Source: Burkholderiales bacterium (lineage in GTDB: Bacteria; Pseudomonadota; Gammaproteobacteria; Burkholderiales; Burkholderiaceae_C). From it: 64,000 nt of DNA. Within the stretch, counting starts at the first letter, position 1; every line of letters starts with the position of its first letter. The notes beneath the pieces are model-generated. The model did no database searches, was not told where the DNA came from, and was given only the letters and a program-made list of their open reading frames with translations. The stretch lies in contig JAFLDE010000006.1 in assembly GCA_017302655.1 (NCBI GenBank), positions 27,354-91,353 on the forward strand, given 5' to 3'. The translations under genes and the position numbers were made by a program. Shown here one piece after another: positions 35,927-44,525 of the stretch.

Positions 35927-38371
35927 TCATCCAACCAAGCTGCGTCGGAGCTCAGCAAGTCGCTGACTCAGTGGTGCTTGTTTTGACGCGCCACCGAGGG
36001 CGGTCGCGTATGGACGCACGGCGGTTTGCGCTACATCCGGCAAACCGGAATGAGTCGAGCAATCGATGGCCACAGCGTCACGTCCAGCCACGGGGCCAGG
36101 CTTCGCATTCAGCGGGATGACCTTTGCGCCGCGTTCTGCAGGGCGAGCTTTCGCGACGCTGGTCGCCTTTGCTTGGGCTTCAGGAGCAGCATCGTTCGTG
36201 CGACGAACACCCGCAGTGCTTTGCCGCTCAGCGCGGAGCTCAGCCTTGCGGGTCGGCGCGGTGTCAGCGCGACGACTCGTGCGAGACATACCCTTCGTTT
36301 GCTCAGCGACTTGCCGTACGGCCTCTTCTCGTGTTGGCGCGGTGCGAAGTTCGTACTCGAAATGCGCTTGCCGCTTGTCATCGGAACTCGCATAGACGAG
36401 GGAGCGGACGCGTGAGAAGTGGTCCTTGACCTCCTTCTGGCTGAGGCCGACGAACATGACGCTGTCGCCGGTCAACTTTGCTACGAAAGATTCACCGCTG
36501 CCATCGGGCGCGTAAACGATGATTTCATCTACGAGGCGGTAGTCGAATGCGACCTCCAACTTCTGCCGACGACGGCGGCCTTCTACGAGCCAGCCGCGCT
36601 TTGTGGCTTCAGGGCAGGAGTAGTACATCCCCTCGAAGAAGATGCCATCCTCTGACACAGTCGCCTGACTGCGTGGCATCAGCTCCTCGCGAAGCTTCTC
36701 GTAGTCCATCTGGTCGAGAACGCCCATGCGACGGATGATGTTGTGGCGCCAAAGTTCCCGTGGGATGGGGCGCACTCCGTCAGCGGCCTGCTCAAGCGAC
36801 AGTGGGTAGCCTGGTTGAGCCGACTTGTTGTGAGCAATGATGGCGCAGACGATGAGCCTCGTCGCTTCGAGCAAGGTGAGCGCGATGTGGCGAGTGCGGT
36901 TCACCGCGCGGCGAGACCTGTTTTCGGCGTCAGCAGTGAAGCCTGGCGCTGTCGGCGCAATGATTTGATGAATCATCGAGAAGCTGCATTCCGCTAGCGG
37001 CTTCCAGTCCGGTCTCATTCCGGGGACGTTCGAAATGGTAGAGCGCAAGGAGCGCGCGATGCGGCGCGCCTTCTTGTGAACCAGCTCTCCCTGGTCGGCC
37101 AGGAAACTCTCCGGAACTACGCCGTGTGCAGGCCAGTCTGCCGGGTCATAAGGAATGCCGAGAGTGCGACACAGCTCTTCCTTGTCCTGGCCGATGCTCA
37201 GGATTGCTTGCATCGCAGCAGAGAAGTTCGCGTTCTCGAAGCCCAGATACCAGCCAACAATCAGCCGACTGTGCCGGTCGATGATGAGGTAGAGAGTGGG
37301 TTTTCCGACGATGAGTGCGCGGTCTGCTGAAGAGACCAGGGGCAGGTCAAGAATCGTTGCATCGAACTCATAGAGGTGGCCGACTCCGTGGCACTCCAGC
37401 TGGATGGAGCCCTCCGTAGAGCGGTCCTCGAGGGCAAATCGCTTTTCGCCCTTGCGCGCGGTCTGAATCACGTGCAGGGGATAGTGCGAGTGCAGGTAGT
37501 GATGGAGCTGGCGGTAGCTGGGGCACTCGTCGCTAGGACGTAGGTAGCTGACCCCGTTGCCATCCAGGTAGCTGTAACGCTCCTGATGAAGGCGCTGAAG
37601 TACCTTGGTCAACGCTAGGCTGACTTCTTTGTCGAAGTAGTACCGCTCGATGGCCTCCTTCATGTACTCGAGGTCGGTCTCCGTGAGCTGATACGCCGAC
37701 TTGCCGACGGGATGGGAATCAGCTGCTTGGTCTTCAATGGACTCAGGCTCTTGCGCAGCGGTCACTTCGAGATGGTCGGTGAGGCCCAGGTATTTCGTTT
37801 TCTTGCGGCCACGTCCTGCCGTTCCCACGCCGTGGGGATGCGCGCAGTTGCTGTAGTTGCCAAGCAGCGCGTCTTGCGTTTGGCCTCCTTGCCACCAGTT
37901 CCGCAAGTCCTTCAGCAGCGTTTTCGGAGTGCCGCATCCGCTTTGCTTCGAACGCTCAACGAGAAGTGCGTGCCGCTTGGACGGCTCAAAGATGTCCGGG
38001 TTGTCAACGAGAGGTTCAATGCGAGCGAGTGCACGTTGGCTTAGGCGGAGGCTTGCTGCGGAGGGCGGCTTGCTTAGCGGCAGCATCTCCGCCTTGAACA
38101 GGTCGGACTTTGCGAGCGCCGGTTTCTCGCTACTGCGCGGTAGGGGTTGAAAGCTCGCTTGGAGCTCGCTGTACGAGACCTTGTAAGGCAGAGCCAGGGG
38201 GGCGTCCAGCAGGATTAGCCAAGCGTTGCCGATGTACTCAACCTCTCCGGTGTGAGCGCAGGTTTCTGTTTGGACATCGAGACGAAGCAGCCGATGTTTG
38301 GTGTTGTCGTCTCGGACAAGTACTGCATTGCGGAAGTAGTCGTGTTGACCAGGCGTGCTCATGTCAGGCAC
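35927..38371 (-). CDS. tnsB: DDE transposase subunit TnsB
   Basis: The 814-residue product is about 110 longer than Tn7 TnsB, mostly in the C-terminal tail. DDE triad: Asp337 (YEFDATILD), Asp426 (FLADQGEL) and Glu461 (PLAECSF), with spacing of 88 and 34 residues, almost that of Tn7. Surrounding text (PTLYLIIDRHSRLIVGWYLGFE) is classic rve/TnsB. The N-terminal 300 residues are the site-binding domains. The C-terminal tail is rich in A, R and K with a final RLAELRRSL, probably the TnsC-contacting peptide. It binds the repeats at both ends and joins 3' ends to target. Its start overlaps the tnsA stop by 8 bases. Confidence 0.95.
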   Translation of the reverse strand: MPDMSTPGQHDYFRNAVLVRDDNTKHRLLRLDVQTETCAHTGEVEYIGNAWLILLDAPLALPYKVSYSELQASFQPLPRSSEKPALAKSDLFKAEMLPLSKPPSAASLRLSQRALARIEPLVDNPDIFEPSKRHALLVERSKQSGCGTPKTLLKDLRNWWQGGQTQDALLGNYSNCAHPHGVGTAGRGRKKTKYLGLTDHLEVTAAQEPESIEDQAADSHPVGKSAYQLTETDLEYMKEAIERYYFDKEVSLALTKVLQRLHQERYSYLDGNGVSYLRPSDECPSYRQLHHYLHSHYPLHVIQTARKGEKRFALEDRSTEGSIQLECHGVGHLYEFDATILDLPLVSSADRALIVGKPTLYLIIDRHSRLIVGWYLGFENANFSAAMQAILSIGQDKEELCRTLGIPYDPADWPAHGVVPESFLADQGELVHKKARRIARSLRSTISNVPGMRPDWKPLAECSFSMIHQIIAPTAPGFTADAENRSRRAVNRTRHIALTLLEATRLIVCAIIAHNKSAQPGYPLSLEQAADGVRPIPRELWRHNIIRRMGVLDQMDYEKLREELMPRSQATVSEDGIFFEGMYYSCPEATKRGWLVEGRRRRQKLEVAFDYRLVDEIIVYAPDGSGESFVAKLTGDSVMFVGLSQKEVKDHFSRVRSLVYASSDDKRQAHFEYELRTAPTREEAVRQVAEQTKGMSRTSRRADTAPTRKAELRAERQSTAGVRRTNDAAPEAQAKATSVAKARPAERGAKVIPLNAKPGPVAGRDAVAIDCSTHSGLPDVAQTAVRPYATALGGASKQAPLSQRLAELRRSLVG

Positions 38372-39212
38372 CTCCCACTGCGCGCAGGCGGCCTTGGAGA
38401 GCTGTCAACGTGAAGCTGGCCATGGGCGCGGTCTGTGGCTGCGCGTTGTTGAGGTCCATGACAAGCGTTCGGTTGCTAAGCAGCATGCGAGCGATGCGGA
38501 GCCCAGTCCCCAGCTCGACGCTGTACCTGCGGTCGTACTCAGCGCAGTAATCCACCAGCGAGCCTTGAAACTGGCGATTGGCGATGTCTTGCACCATCCG
38601 AGCCATGTGCTCGTCGTAGAAGCCAGGGAACGGCTCGGTGGCATCCCGGTCCAACTGTGCGTCTCGAATCCAGCGGATGTTCTTGAGCTTGACCTGGGGC
38701 ATCCGCTCCTTCACGAGCACTTGATAGGGCATGCCGATGGCGTGGCAAACGACCCGCTCGAGTTCGAGGCGCTCGACCACTGAAGGTTTGTTCAGGTCCT
38801 CTTGGACCTTCACGCTGAAGGCCTCGGGCGTCTCCTGCCCATCGACAAGCTTGGTGACAAGGAAGTCGATGGTCATGACTGCCGGCACGTGTGTGCCCGG
38901 GTAGTAAGGATGGCGGACGGCAATCTGCTGCGCCAGTTCGAGCGTGATGTCTCTCGGCAGGGGGAACTGCTCGCGGATGTCGACGACGTTTTGCGCCCAC
39001 TCCAACAGGAAGAACGCATCTCTTTCCCCATCCGACAGCAGCTGGTGCTGCCGCCCAGTCTTGTGGCTGTAGAGCTCATGCGTCCGGCCCTGAGAGTAGA
39101 GGTCGGTCACGAAAATCCAAGGCGTGTAGCTGGGCCCACGCCCTGTGCCACGGCCTTCACGTTGCAGGCGTGCAATGGCCTCTTCGCTCCACTTTTTGAT
39201 GCCTCTGCTCAT
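38364..39212 (-). CDS. tnsA: Endonuclease subunit TnsA
   Basis: The 282-residue product reads SHKTGRQHQLLSDGE then VVDIREQFPL, as in Tn7 TnsA. The restriction-type catalytic residues are Glu63, Asp116 (TIDFLV) and Lys135 (FSVKV), nearly the same numbering as Tn7 (63, 114, 132). TnsA cuts the 5' ends, so the element should move by cut-and-paste rather than replicatively. It is the first gene of tnsABCD. Upstream is a 184-base region shared with a divergent DUF6471 gene, containing a palindrome that may control both. Confidence 0.95.
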   Translation of the reverse strand: MSRGIKKWSEEAIARLQREGRGTGRGPSYTPWIFVTDLYSQGRTHELYSHKTGRQHQLLSDGERDAFFLLEWAQNVVDIREQFPLPRDITLELAQQIAVRHPYYPGTHVPAVMTIDFLVTKLVDGQETPEAFSVKVQEDLNKPSVVERLELERVVCHAIGMPYQVLVKERMPQVKLKNIRWIRDAQLDRDATEPFPGFYDEHMARMVQDIANRQFQGSLVDYCAEYDRRYSVELGTGLRIARMLLSNRTLVMDLNNAQPQTAPMASFTLTALQGRLRAVGGA

Positions 39213-39340
39213 CTCTTGCTACTCGGTAAGGTTCCTGGTTTTGTGGCCCTCTGGACACCACCCCTCGTGTAGGACGAGCGCTGGGCGTTCTTTATATTTG
39301 CGCCCCAATCGACATGAAGGCATCGTAAGAGCTGTAAAGA

Positions 39341-39354
39341 CATCGCATACGATG
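39341..39354. promoter_or_regulatory. Operator-like palindrome between tnsA and the DUF6471 gene
   Basis: CATCG-CATA-CGATG is a perfect 5-bp inverted repeat, and a further CATCG direct copy lies 20 bases before it. The position, midway between divergent starts and close to a TTGACA-like box at 39367-39372, suggests regulator binding. The regulator is unknown. Confidence 0.4.
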
Positions 39355-39396
39355 CGTTTGGTAGGATTGACAACGCTTGCGATACATATCTGTCGC

Positions 39397-39687
39397 ATGA
39401 GCGAAGAAAGAGGCGCAAACGTTGATGCAAGACCCGGTCTGGCACGCTCAGTGGTCGCCATCGAGTGGGAAGCGCTGGCCAAGCAGCTCCTGAAGGCCGA
39501 GTTCGCTCGGCAAGGTGTGACTTACAAGGTGCTGGTCAAACGTCTTGAAGCCATCGGCATCAAGGACGACGAGAAGGCCATCGCCAACCGCATCAGCAGA
39601 GGGCGCTTCCAGTTCACTTTTTTTCTGCAGTGCATGCGAGCCCTCGGTGTGACCGAGGTAGACCTTCGCGACCGCCATCGGCGGTGA
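39397..39687 (+). CDS. DUF6471-family protein, divergent from tnsA
   Basis: The product is 96 residues from ATG 39397 (MSEERGANVDARPG). The core WEALAKQLLKAEFARQGVTYKVLVKRLEAIGI, DDEKAIANRISRGRFQ and FFLQCMRALGV fits DUF6471. This is a small all-helical domain that looks like an XRE-type helix-turn-helix (V-T-Y-x-x-L, I-x-N-x-I-S-R-G). The longer upstream frame is not supported. Inferred: a regulator of the tns genes or of the element, based on its divergent position and the palindrome in the shared promoter region. Function of the family is not established. Confidence 0.75.
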   Translation: MSEERGANVDARPGLARSVVAIEWEALAKQLLKAEFARQGVTYKVLVKRLEAIGIKDDEKAIANRISRGRFQFTFFLQCMRALGVTEVDLRDRHRR

Positions 39688-39755
39688 CTTCGCGGGTCAG
39701 GCTGGGTCTTGCTACCGGCTAGGCTTCGCGCTTGTTTCCAACCAGAGGACCAGAA

Positions 39756-39956
39756 TTGAGTCAGTTCACCGACAAGAACGGCGCTGCAATCCAGTGCATC
39801 CCAAAGTTGCCAGCATTCGAGATGGATATCGTCGTCGTACCGCCCGACGGCAAGGGTGCCACCTTCCATGCTGATGCCGCGACGCTTAGGGCGCTCGGTG
39901 AGCGCTTCATTCAAATGGCGGAACAAGCTGAGCGCTTGGGCAACGCTAGACGGTGA
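39756..39956 (+). CDS. Small hypothetical protein (66 aa)
   Basis: The start is TTG at 39756, six bases after AGAGGA, giving MSQFTDKNGAAIQCIPKLPA as the N-terminus. The rest has DIVVVPPDGKGATFHADAAT and a helical ALGERFIQMAEQAERLG end. There is no recognised family. It lies 68 bases after the DUF6471 gene on the same strand and may be its operon partner. It looks like a compact alpha/beta protein; function unknown. Confidence 0.5.
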   Translation: MSQFTDKNGAAIQCIPKLPAFEMDIVVVPPDGKGATFHADAATLRALGERFIQMAEQAERLGNARR

Positions 39957-40085
39957 GACCTCGTTCGGAATCGGCGGTAGGGGGACTCCCCCCAGTTGTC
40001 AAGAACACCGAGGGCCATGTCGATAAGCAGGTCATGCCTGCCGCGTAGCAGGCGCATGACGCCCACGGTTGCCTCACGGCTTGGC

Positions 40086-40781
40086 TCAGAGGGTCATCTG
40101 CGCACCATGGAAGTCGAGCCACTTCGCGTGGGTCCGCCAGTCGGGCATCTCCCTTTCAACCAGGCGCCAGAAGTTCGGCGAGTGGTCACGCTGTCCCAGG
40201 TGCGCCAGTTCGTGCACGACTAGGTAGTGCAGGACCTCCAACGGCAAAGCCATTGCCTTCCAATGGAAGTTGAGGGTGCCAGCCTCGGAGCATGACCCCC
40301 ACCGATGTCCGAGCTCTTGTATTCGGATTCGGGCGGGCGTGAGGCCCATAGACACCGAGTGCATCTGTACGAGCTCTGGCAGACGGTCTTGCCCGGCTGA
40401 GCGATAGAAGTCCCTCAGCAAGCTCTCTGCGCGAGGCCTGTCGGCCGTGCGGAGGATGAAAAGCTCACCCTCCAGCAACACGACGGGCGCAGCATCAAGC
40501 CGAAAGTCGAGACGGTGCGGGCGACCCAAAAAATAAATCGTCTCGCCTGACACGAACTCTCTTTGGGCGTGCTGGGGATTCAGTGCAGCCCATCGGGCCT
40601 GTGCACGGTAAATCCACTTCTGCTTGGCCTTGATAACTGCCGCGATGCGCTCGTCGGTGGTCGACTGCGGCGCACGGACCAGCACGCCACCGTCACGCTC
40701 CACGTAGAGGCCAATCGTCCGCCGAGCTGAGCGTTCGACCGCGTAGGAGATTGAAGGCTCGACAAGCGCTTGTCTGGTCAT
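40086..40781 (-). CDS. YgjP-like (DUF45) zinc metalloprotease, last gene of RM-CBASS operon
   Basis: The 231-residue product has the gluzincin-type motif VVHELAHLG (His190, Glu191, His194) and a third ligand in QRDHSPNFW (His200). It also has the family marker ELGHRWGSCSEAGTLNFHW. Known: YgjP/DUF45 proteins resemble SprT and wss1-type proteases that act on DNA-bound or ubiquitin-like conjugates; they are frequently encoded beside hsdR of type I RM systems, with unclear role. The start lies four bases after the hsdR stop, so translation is tightly linked. Inferred: processing of HsdR or removal of stalled protein-DNA complexes. Confidence 0.85.
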   Translation of the reverse strand: MTRQALVEPSISYAVERSARRTIGLYVERDGGVLVRAPQSTTDERIAAVIKAKQKWIYRAQARWAALNPQHAQREFVSGETIYFLGRPHRLDFRLDAAPVVLLEGELFILRTADRPRAESLLRDFYRSAGQDRLPELVQMHSVSMGLTPARIRIQELGHRWGSCSEAGTLNFHWKAMALPLEVLHYLVVHELAHLGQRDHSPNFWRLVEREMPDWRTHAKWLDFHGAQMTL

Positions 40782-40785
40782 GAGG

Positions 40786-43700
40786 TCAAGCCAGCAAGTC
40801 GTTCGCCCGTGCCTTCGCCAGCTGAACCAAATCCCTTGCCCAAGCGTCAGCGTTACTCAGTGCCGCGTCCACCCCGGTATAGAGCAACCTGTTCGCGACC
40901 TCACCCTGGAGTTCGCTGACTTTGACGGGGTTGCTCCAGAAGCCAGGAGCCTGAAGCTCCTCAACGAAAAGGGGCACTAGGTCGTTGCAGAGCGACTTGA
41001 GGTTGATGGTCTCGGCTGCGCTGAGCTTCGTCCCTTCAGGCACCTTCACCAGTAGCGCCCGATAGAACGGGGCAGCCTTCGGCTGGACGCCTTCTTCGGC
41101 GCTCGGCTTCTTGGATTTCGTCTCTTCAACGAGCAGGCTCAACTGTTTAGCTTGCTCATCCCAGTTGTCCTTGTATTTTCGGATGACCGCTTCAAGCTTC
41201 TCGGATAACGGCCCGTAGAACCCTGGGTCCTCATCCAAGTGGACAGTGAGGTGCTTACGCAGTGCATGCGCCATCTGCGAGGCCTTGGCGCGACTGGAGC
41301 GTTCTTCGTCCAGCTTCTTGGTGAAGTTAGCTTGAAGGAGTTCGACTGGAGGCACCTTGAGGTCGATGCCCAGCCCTACGAGGTGCTCGTTTACAAGCCG
41401 CTTCACCTTCTCGCCGGCCGAGCCCAGGTCAAGGGTCGAGTCCTTGAAGCGCTCACGAGCCTGGGACTTGAGCCAAGCCAATCGCTTGGCCGGCAGCTCG
41501 TACTGGACCGCACGTGGGTCCGGCATAACAGTGTTGAGCGCCTGAAGGAATAGCGTTAGGAGCACATTGAACGTCTCGCGTTCCTTGGGGTCGGTGATGA
41601 CGTCCATGAGCAGCTCGAAGACGATGTAGTCGTCCTCGGTAGACAGCTTTTGGGCGGTCCAGTCATAGATTTCCTCGACCTTGTGCTGGCGGAAAAATGC
41701 GGCCAAACGTTCAAACGATGCCTGCAGCCGAATGAACTCATCCTCGACGGAACGGAAGCACGACAAGAACTCTTCGACGTCCTCACTTGCGTAGATGTCG
41801 AGGGCCTCGCGAAGGTGCTTTGTCAGTCCGATGTAGTCGACGATGTAGCCGACTTTCTTGCCTGGTGCTTTGCGATTAACCCGCGCGACGGCTTGCAGCA
41901 GGGTGTGCTCGCGCAGGGGTTTGTCGATGTACATGACCTGCTCGATGGGCGCATCGAAGCCGGTCAACAGCATGTCGCAGACGCTGAGGAAGGCAATGCC
42001 AGTCTCGGGCTTTGCAAGGTCGAAACGCTTCAGGAAGTTGGTGATGGCATCGAGCTCTTTGGCTTCCTTCCGAGCTTCGACGATGACCCCCAGCGAGTTC
42101 GTGCCGTCCTCCGAGACGATGGCTGCAGCCTTTAGGAACTTCAACCTGGCCAGTACCGACGGGTCCGCGCTGGCACGCCTTTCGTACTTGGCCGCATAGC
42201 TTTCCAGGGCCTTGGCGATGGCGTCGCGGTAGCGAATGGCAGCAAGCTTTGAACTTGAAACTACCTGCGCCTTGAAGCCGTCCGGGAGGATGTTCTCGGC
42301 ATAGTGTTTGACAAGGTCTTTTGCGATGTCGGCGATGCGGGCTTCAGCTTCAAGAACGTCGTCACGGCCGCCGTACTTCTTTTTGATGGCCTCAATCTCC
42401 TCCTCGGAGCGACCAGCGAAGAGGTCTTCGAACTTCTCGTCGAACTCATCCTTGTGGGACAGCGCCGTGTTCGCCGTCTTGCCGATGTAGACGATGGGCA
42501 GAACAGCCTCGTCTTCCTGGGCTTCCTTGAGGCGGTACGTGTCGATGACAGAACCAAAGCGTTCCATCGTGGTCTGCTTGTGCCGCTTTGTGATGAGCGG
42601 CGTGCCCGTGAAGGCAATCTTGATGGCATTCGGGAAGGCCACCGCGAGGTTGTTGCCGAGGTCTCCGTACTGCGTCCGGTGGGCCTCATCGATGAAAACG
42701 ATGATGCGCTCGGACTTGTTCACTTCCGGGAACGGCTTGAGGACCGGGACCCCGACAGGGATGCCCAGCGCTACCTTCACCGACGCAGGCATTTGCTCCG
42801 CACGCTCCTGGAACTTGTGCACCATCACTAAGTAGAGGCCTGAGTCATTGCTCTGCAGACGCGCTTGCAGCTCCTGGCGGTTCTCGATGGCGATGACCTT
42901 TTCACCGGTGAGTCCAGCGGTGCCGCCGAGCTGCTCCTCAAGGTCTGTGCGGTCGTTGACCATCACCACTTTCAGGTCGAACAGGTCCTTGCTCGTGCGC
43001 AGCTTGCGGACGAAGAAGACCATGGTCAGGGACTTGCCGGAGCCCTGGGTGTGCCAGATGACGCCGCCACGGTCTGCGCCCTTGTTCTGGCGAATGCGCT
43101 CCAGCGACTTCAGGATGGCGCGGTACTGCTGGTAGCGAGGAACCACCTTCACGACGGAATCGCCCTTGGTGGTGAAAAGGACGAAGTTCTGAAGGAGGTC
43201 GACCAGCGTCTCTTTGGGGAACATGCCCTGCACCAGGACCTCTTGCTCCCGCGCTGGGCCACCTAACGGCGTTTGGTACTGCGCGTACTTGACCGGCATG
43301 ATGGACTTCCATTTTTGGAAGTCGTCTGGGTCGGTCGTGAGGGAGCCGTAGACAGCCTCTGTGCCAGTCGTGGCAACGAGGAACAGGTTGGCATGGAACA
43401 AGCGCTCCTCGCCCTCAAGCTTGCCGCCTTTGGTGTCAGCTGGGCGACGCTCCGCGTAACGCATCAGCTGCGTCTTGCCCTCTTGCAAGGGGACGCTGGT
43501 GAACTCGTTTGCTTCCTTGGCCTCAATCACGACAACGGGCAGGCCATTGATGAACAGCACGATGTCCGGGCGGATGTGGTCCTTGACCTGACCAGGTGTG
43601 TCGATGCGGAACTGATTGATGGCGTGAAACGAGTTCGCTGTCGCGTTGTCGAAGTCGATGAGCTTGACGGTCACAGACTCCTTGCCGGCGGCAGTCTCCC

Positions 43701-44013
43701 GCTCGACTGGAACTCCCCTGACCAGCAGCTCGTAGACCGCCTTGTTGGCTTCAACCAAGGTGCCTTTCGCACCTGCGACCAGGTCGTGGATGCCCTGAAG
43801 GTCGCCGTCGGTCAGCCACTCTGCGCCACTGGGGTCACGATTGATGCTTCGCACGGCCGCGAAGAAGACCTCTCGCAGCATCACCTCGCGAAAAGTCCTG
43901 CGCAGGCTCTTTGCCGGGTCGCTCGGGCAGCCCTCACCCTGGTCGATGACAGACCAATCGAGGTTCTTTAGTTGCTGCAGGAGGGGCAGCTCGACGAGGT
44001 TTCGTTCTGACAT
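40786..44013 (-). CDS. hsdR: Type I restriction endonuclease subunit HsdR
   Basis: The 1075-residue product has an N-terminal PD-(D/E)xK nuclease: Asp150 in IRPDIVLF, Glu164 and Lys166 in VIEAKEA. Then come SF2 helicase motifs: Walker A WHTQGSGKS (320-328) and DEAH (442-445) in VFIDEAHRTQYG. Later are ITKRHKQTTMERFG and the ARVNRKAPGKKVG motif VI region. It translocates DNA and cuts unmodified phage DNA at a distance in complex with HsdM and HsdS. In this operon it is separated from hsdMS by four CBASS genes. The start is 23 bases after the cap3 stop. All key residues are present, so it should be active. Confidence 0.96.
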   Translation of the reverse strand: MSERNLVELPLLQQLKNLDWSVIDQGEGCPSDPAKSLRRTFREVMLREVFFAAVRSINRDPSGAEWLTDGDLQGIHDLVAGAKGTLVEANKAVYELLVRGVPVERETAAGKESVTVKLIDFDNATANSFHAINQFRIDTPGQVKDHIRPDIVLFINGLPVVVIEAKEANEFTSVPLQEGKTQLMRYAERRPADTKGGKLEGEERLFHANLFLVATTGTEAVYGSLTTDPDDFQKWKSIMPVKYAQYQTPLGGPAREQEVLVQGMFPKETLVDLLQNFVLFTTKGDSVVKVVPRYQQYRAILKSLERIRQNKGADRGGVIWHTQGSGKSLTMVFFVRKLRTSKDLFDLKVVMVNDRTDLEEQLGGTAGLTGEKVIAIENRQELQARLQSNDSGLYLVMVHKFQERAEQMPASVKVALGIPVGVPVLKPFPEVNKSERIIVFIDEAHRTQYGDLGNNLAVAFPNAIKIAFTGTPLITKRHKQTTMERFGSVIDTYRLKEAQEDEAVLPIVYIGKTANTALSHKDEFDEKFEDLFAGRSEEEIEAIKKKYGGRDDVLEAEARIADIAKDLVKHYAENILPDGFKAQVVSSSKLAAIRYRDAIAKALESYAAKYERRASADPSVLARLKFLKAAAIVSEDGTNSLGVIVEARKEAKELDAITNFLKRFDLAKPETGIAFLSVCDMLLTGFDAPIEQVMYIDKPLREHTLLQAVARVNRKAPGKKVGYIVDYIGLTKHLREALDIYASEDVEEFLSCFRSVEDEFIRLQASFERLAAFFRQHKVEEIYDWTAQKLSTEDDYIVFELLMDVITDPKERETFNVLLTLFLQALNTVMPDPRAVQYELPAKRLAWLKSQARERFKDSTLDLGSAGEKVKRLVNEHLVGLGIDLKVPPVELLQANFTKKLDEERSSRAKASQMAHALRKHLTVHLDEDPGFYGPLSEKLEAVIRKYKDNWDEQAKQLSLLVEETKSKKPSAEEGVQPKAAPFYRALLVKVPEGTKLSAAETINLKSLCNDLVPLFVEELQAPGFWSNPVKVSELQGEVANRLLYTGVDAALSNADAWARDLVQLAKARANDLLA

Positions 44014-44036
44014 GCTGACTTGCGGATTAGTTAGTG

Positions 44037-44525
44037 CTAGCAGGGGTCTAGCGATTGAATCCCTGTGGCTTGCACCACCCCAAGGAAGAGTCCTCGCGGG
44101 AAAACAGCCTGCCCAACGATGACCATGAGCATGAAGGGCAACTCATGCCGGGACTTCCGAAAGATTTCTTGCATCTTCTGCTCGTCAGTCGCAGAGGGAC
44201 TCGGCACCTCTTCCGGATGCGTATGCCAGTCACCGATGTAGTGCAGGCCTCGTTCGAACAGCTGGTTGATGTCTGCCTGTTCTGCTTTCCTGTCTGGCCA
44301 GAATCCGAATCGAGTGCGGCGAGAAAAGCCCCGGGTGACAGTTGCGACTTCGACTTGGACGCCGTCTTGAACGAAGCGCGCAAAGAGCTGGCCACCGTTC
44401 TCGCGTGATGAGCCTGAGCTCTGTCGATGACGCATCAGCTCGGAGACGCAGTTTTCGGTCAGCAGGACATTCCATGTCTTGTGGCAGAACTTCATAGAAG
44501 GCCAAGCATCAGACGACGAAGTCAT
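44037..44525 (-). CDS. cap3: Cap3, JAMM/MPN isopeptidase of type II CBASS
   Basis: The 162-residue product has the complete JAMM motif: Glu42 (RENGGQLFA), then His101 and His103 (GDWHTHPEE), Ser111 and Asp114 (SPSATD). Known: in type II CBASS, Cap3 removes the CD-NTase from proteins to which Cap2 has attached it, tuning cyclase priming. The start overlaps the cap2 stop by 17 bases, so the two are coupled. A second Met at residue 11 is possible, but the overlap favours the first. It is the last CBASS gene before hsdR. Confidence 0.92.
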   Translation of the reverse strand: MTSSSDAWPSMKFCHKTWNVLLTENCVSELMRHRQSSGSSRENGGQLFARFVQDGVQVEVATVTRGFSRRTRFGFWPDRKAEQADINQLFERGLHYIGDWHTHPEEVPSPSATDEQKMQEIFRKSRHELPFMLMVIVGQAVFPRGLFLGVVQATGIQSLDPC

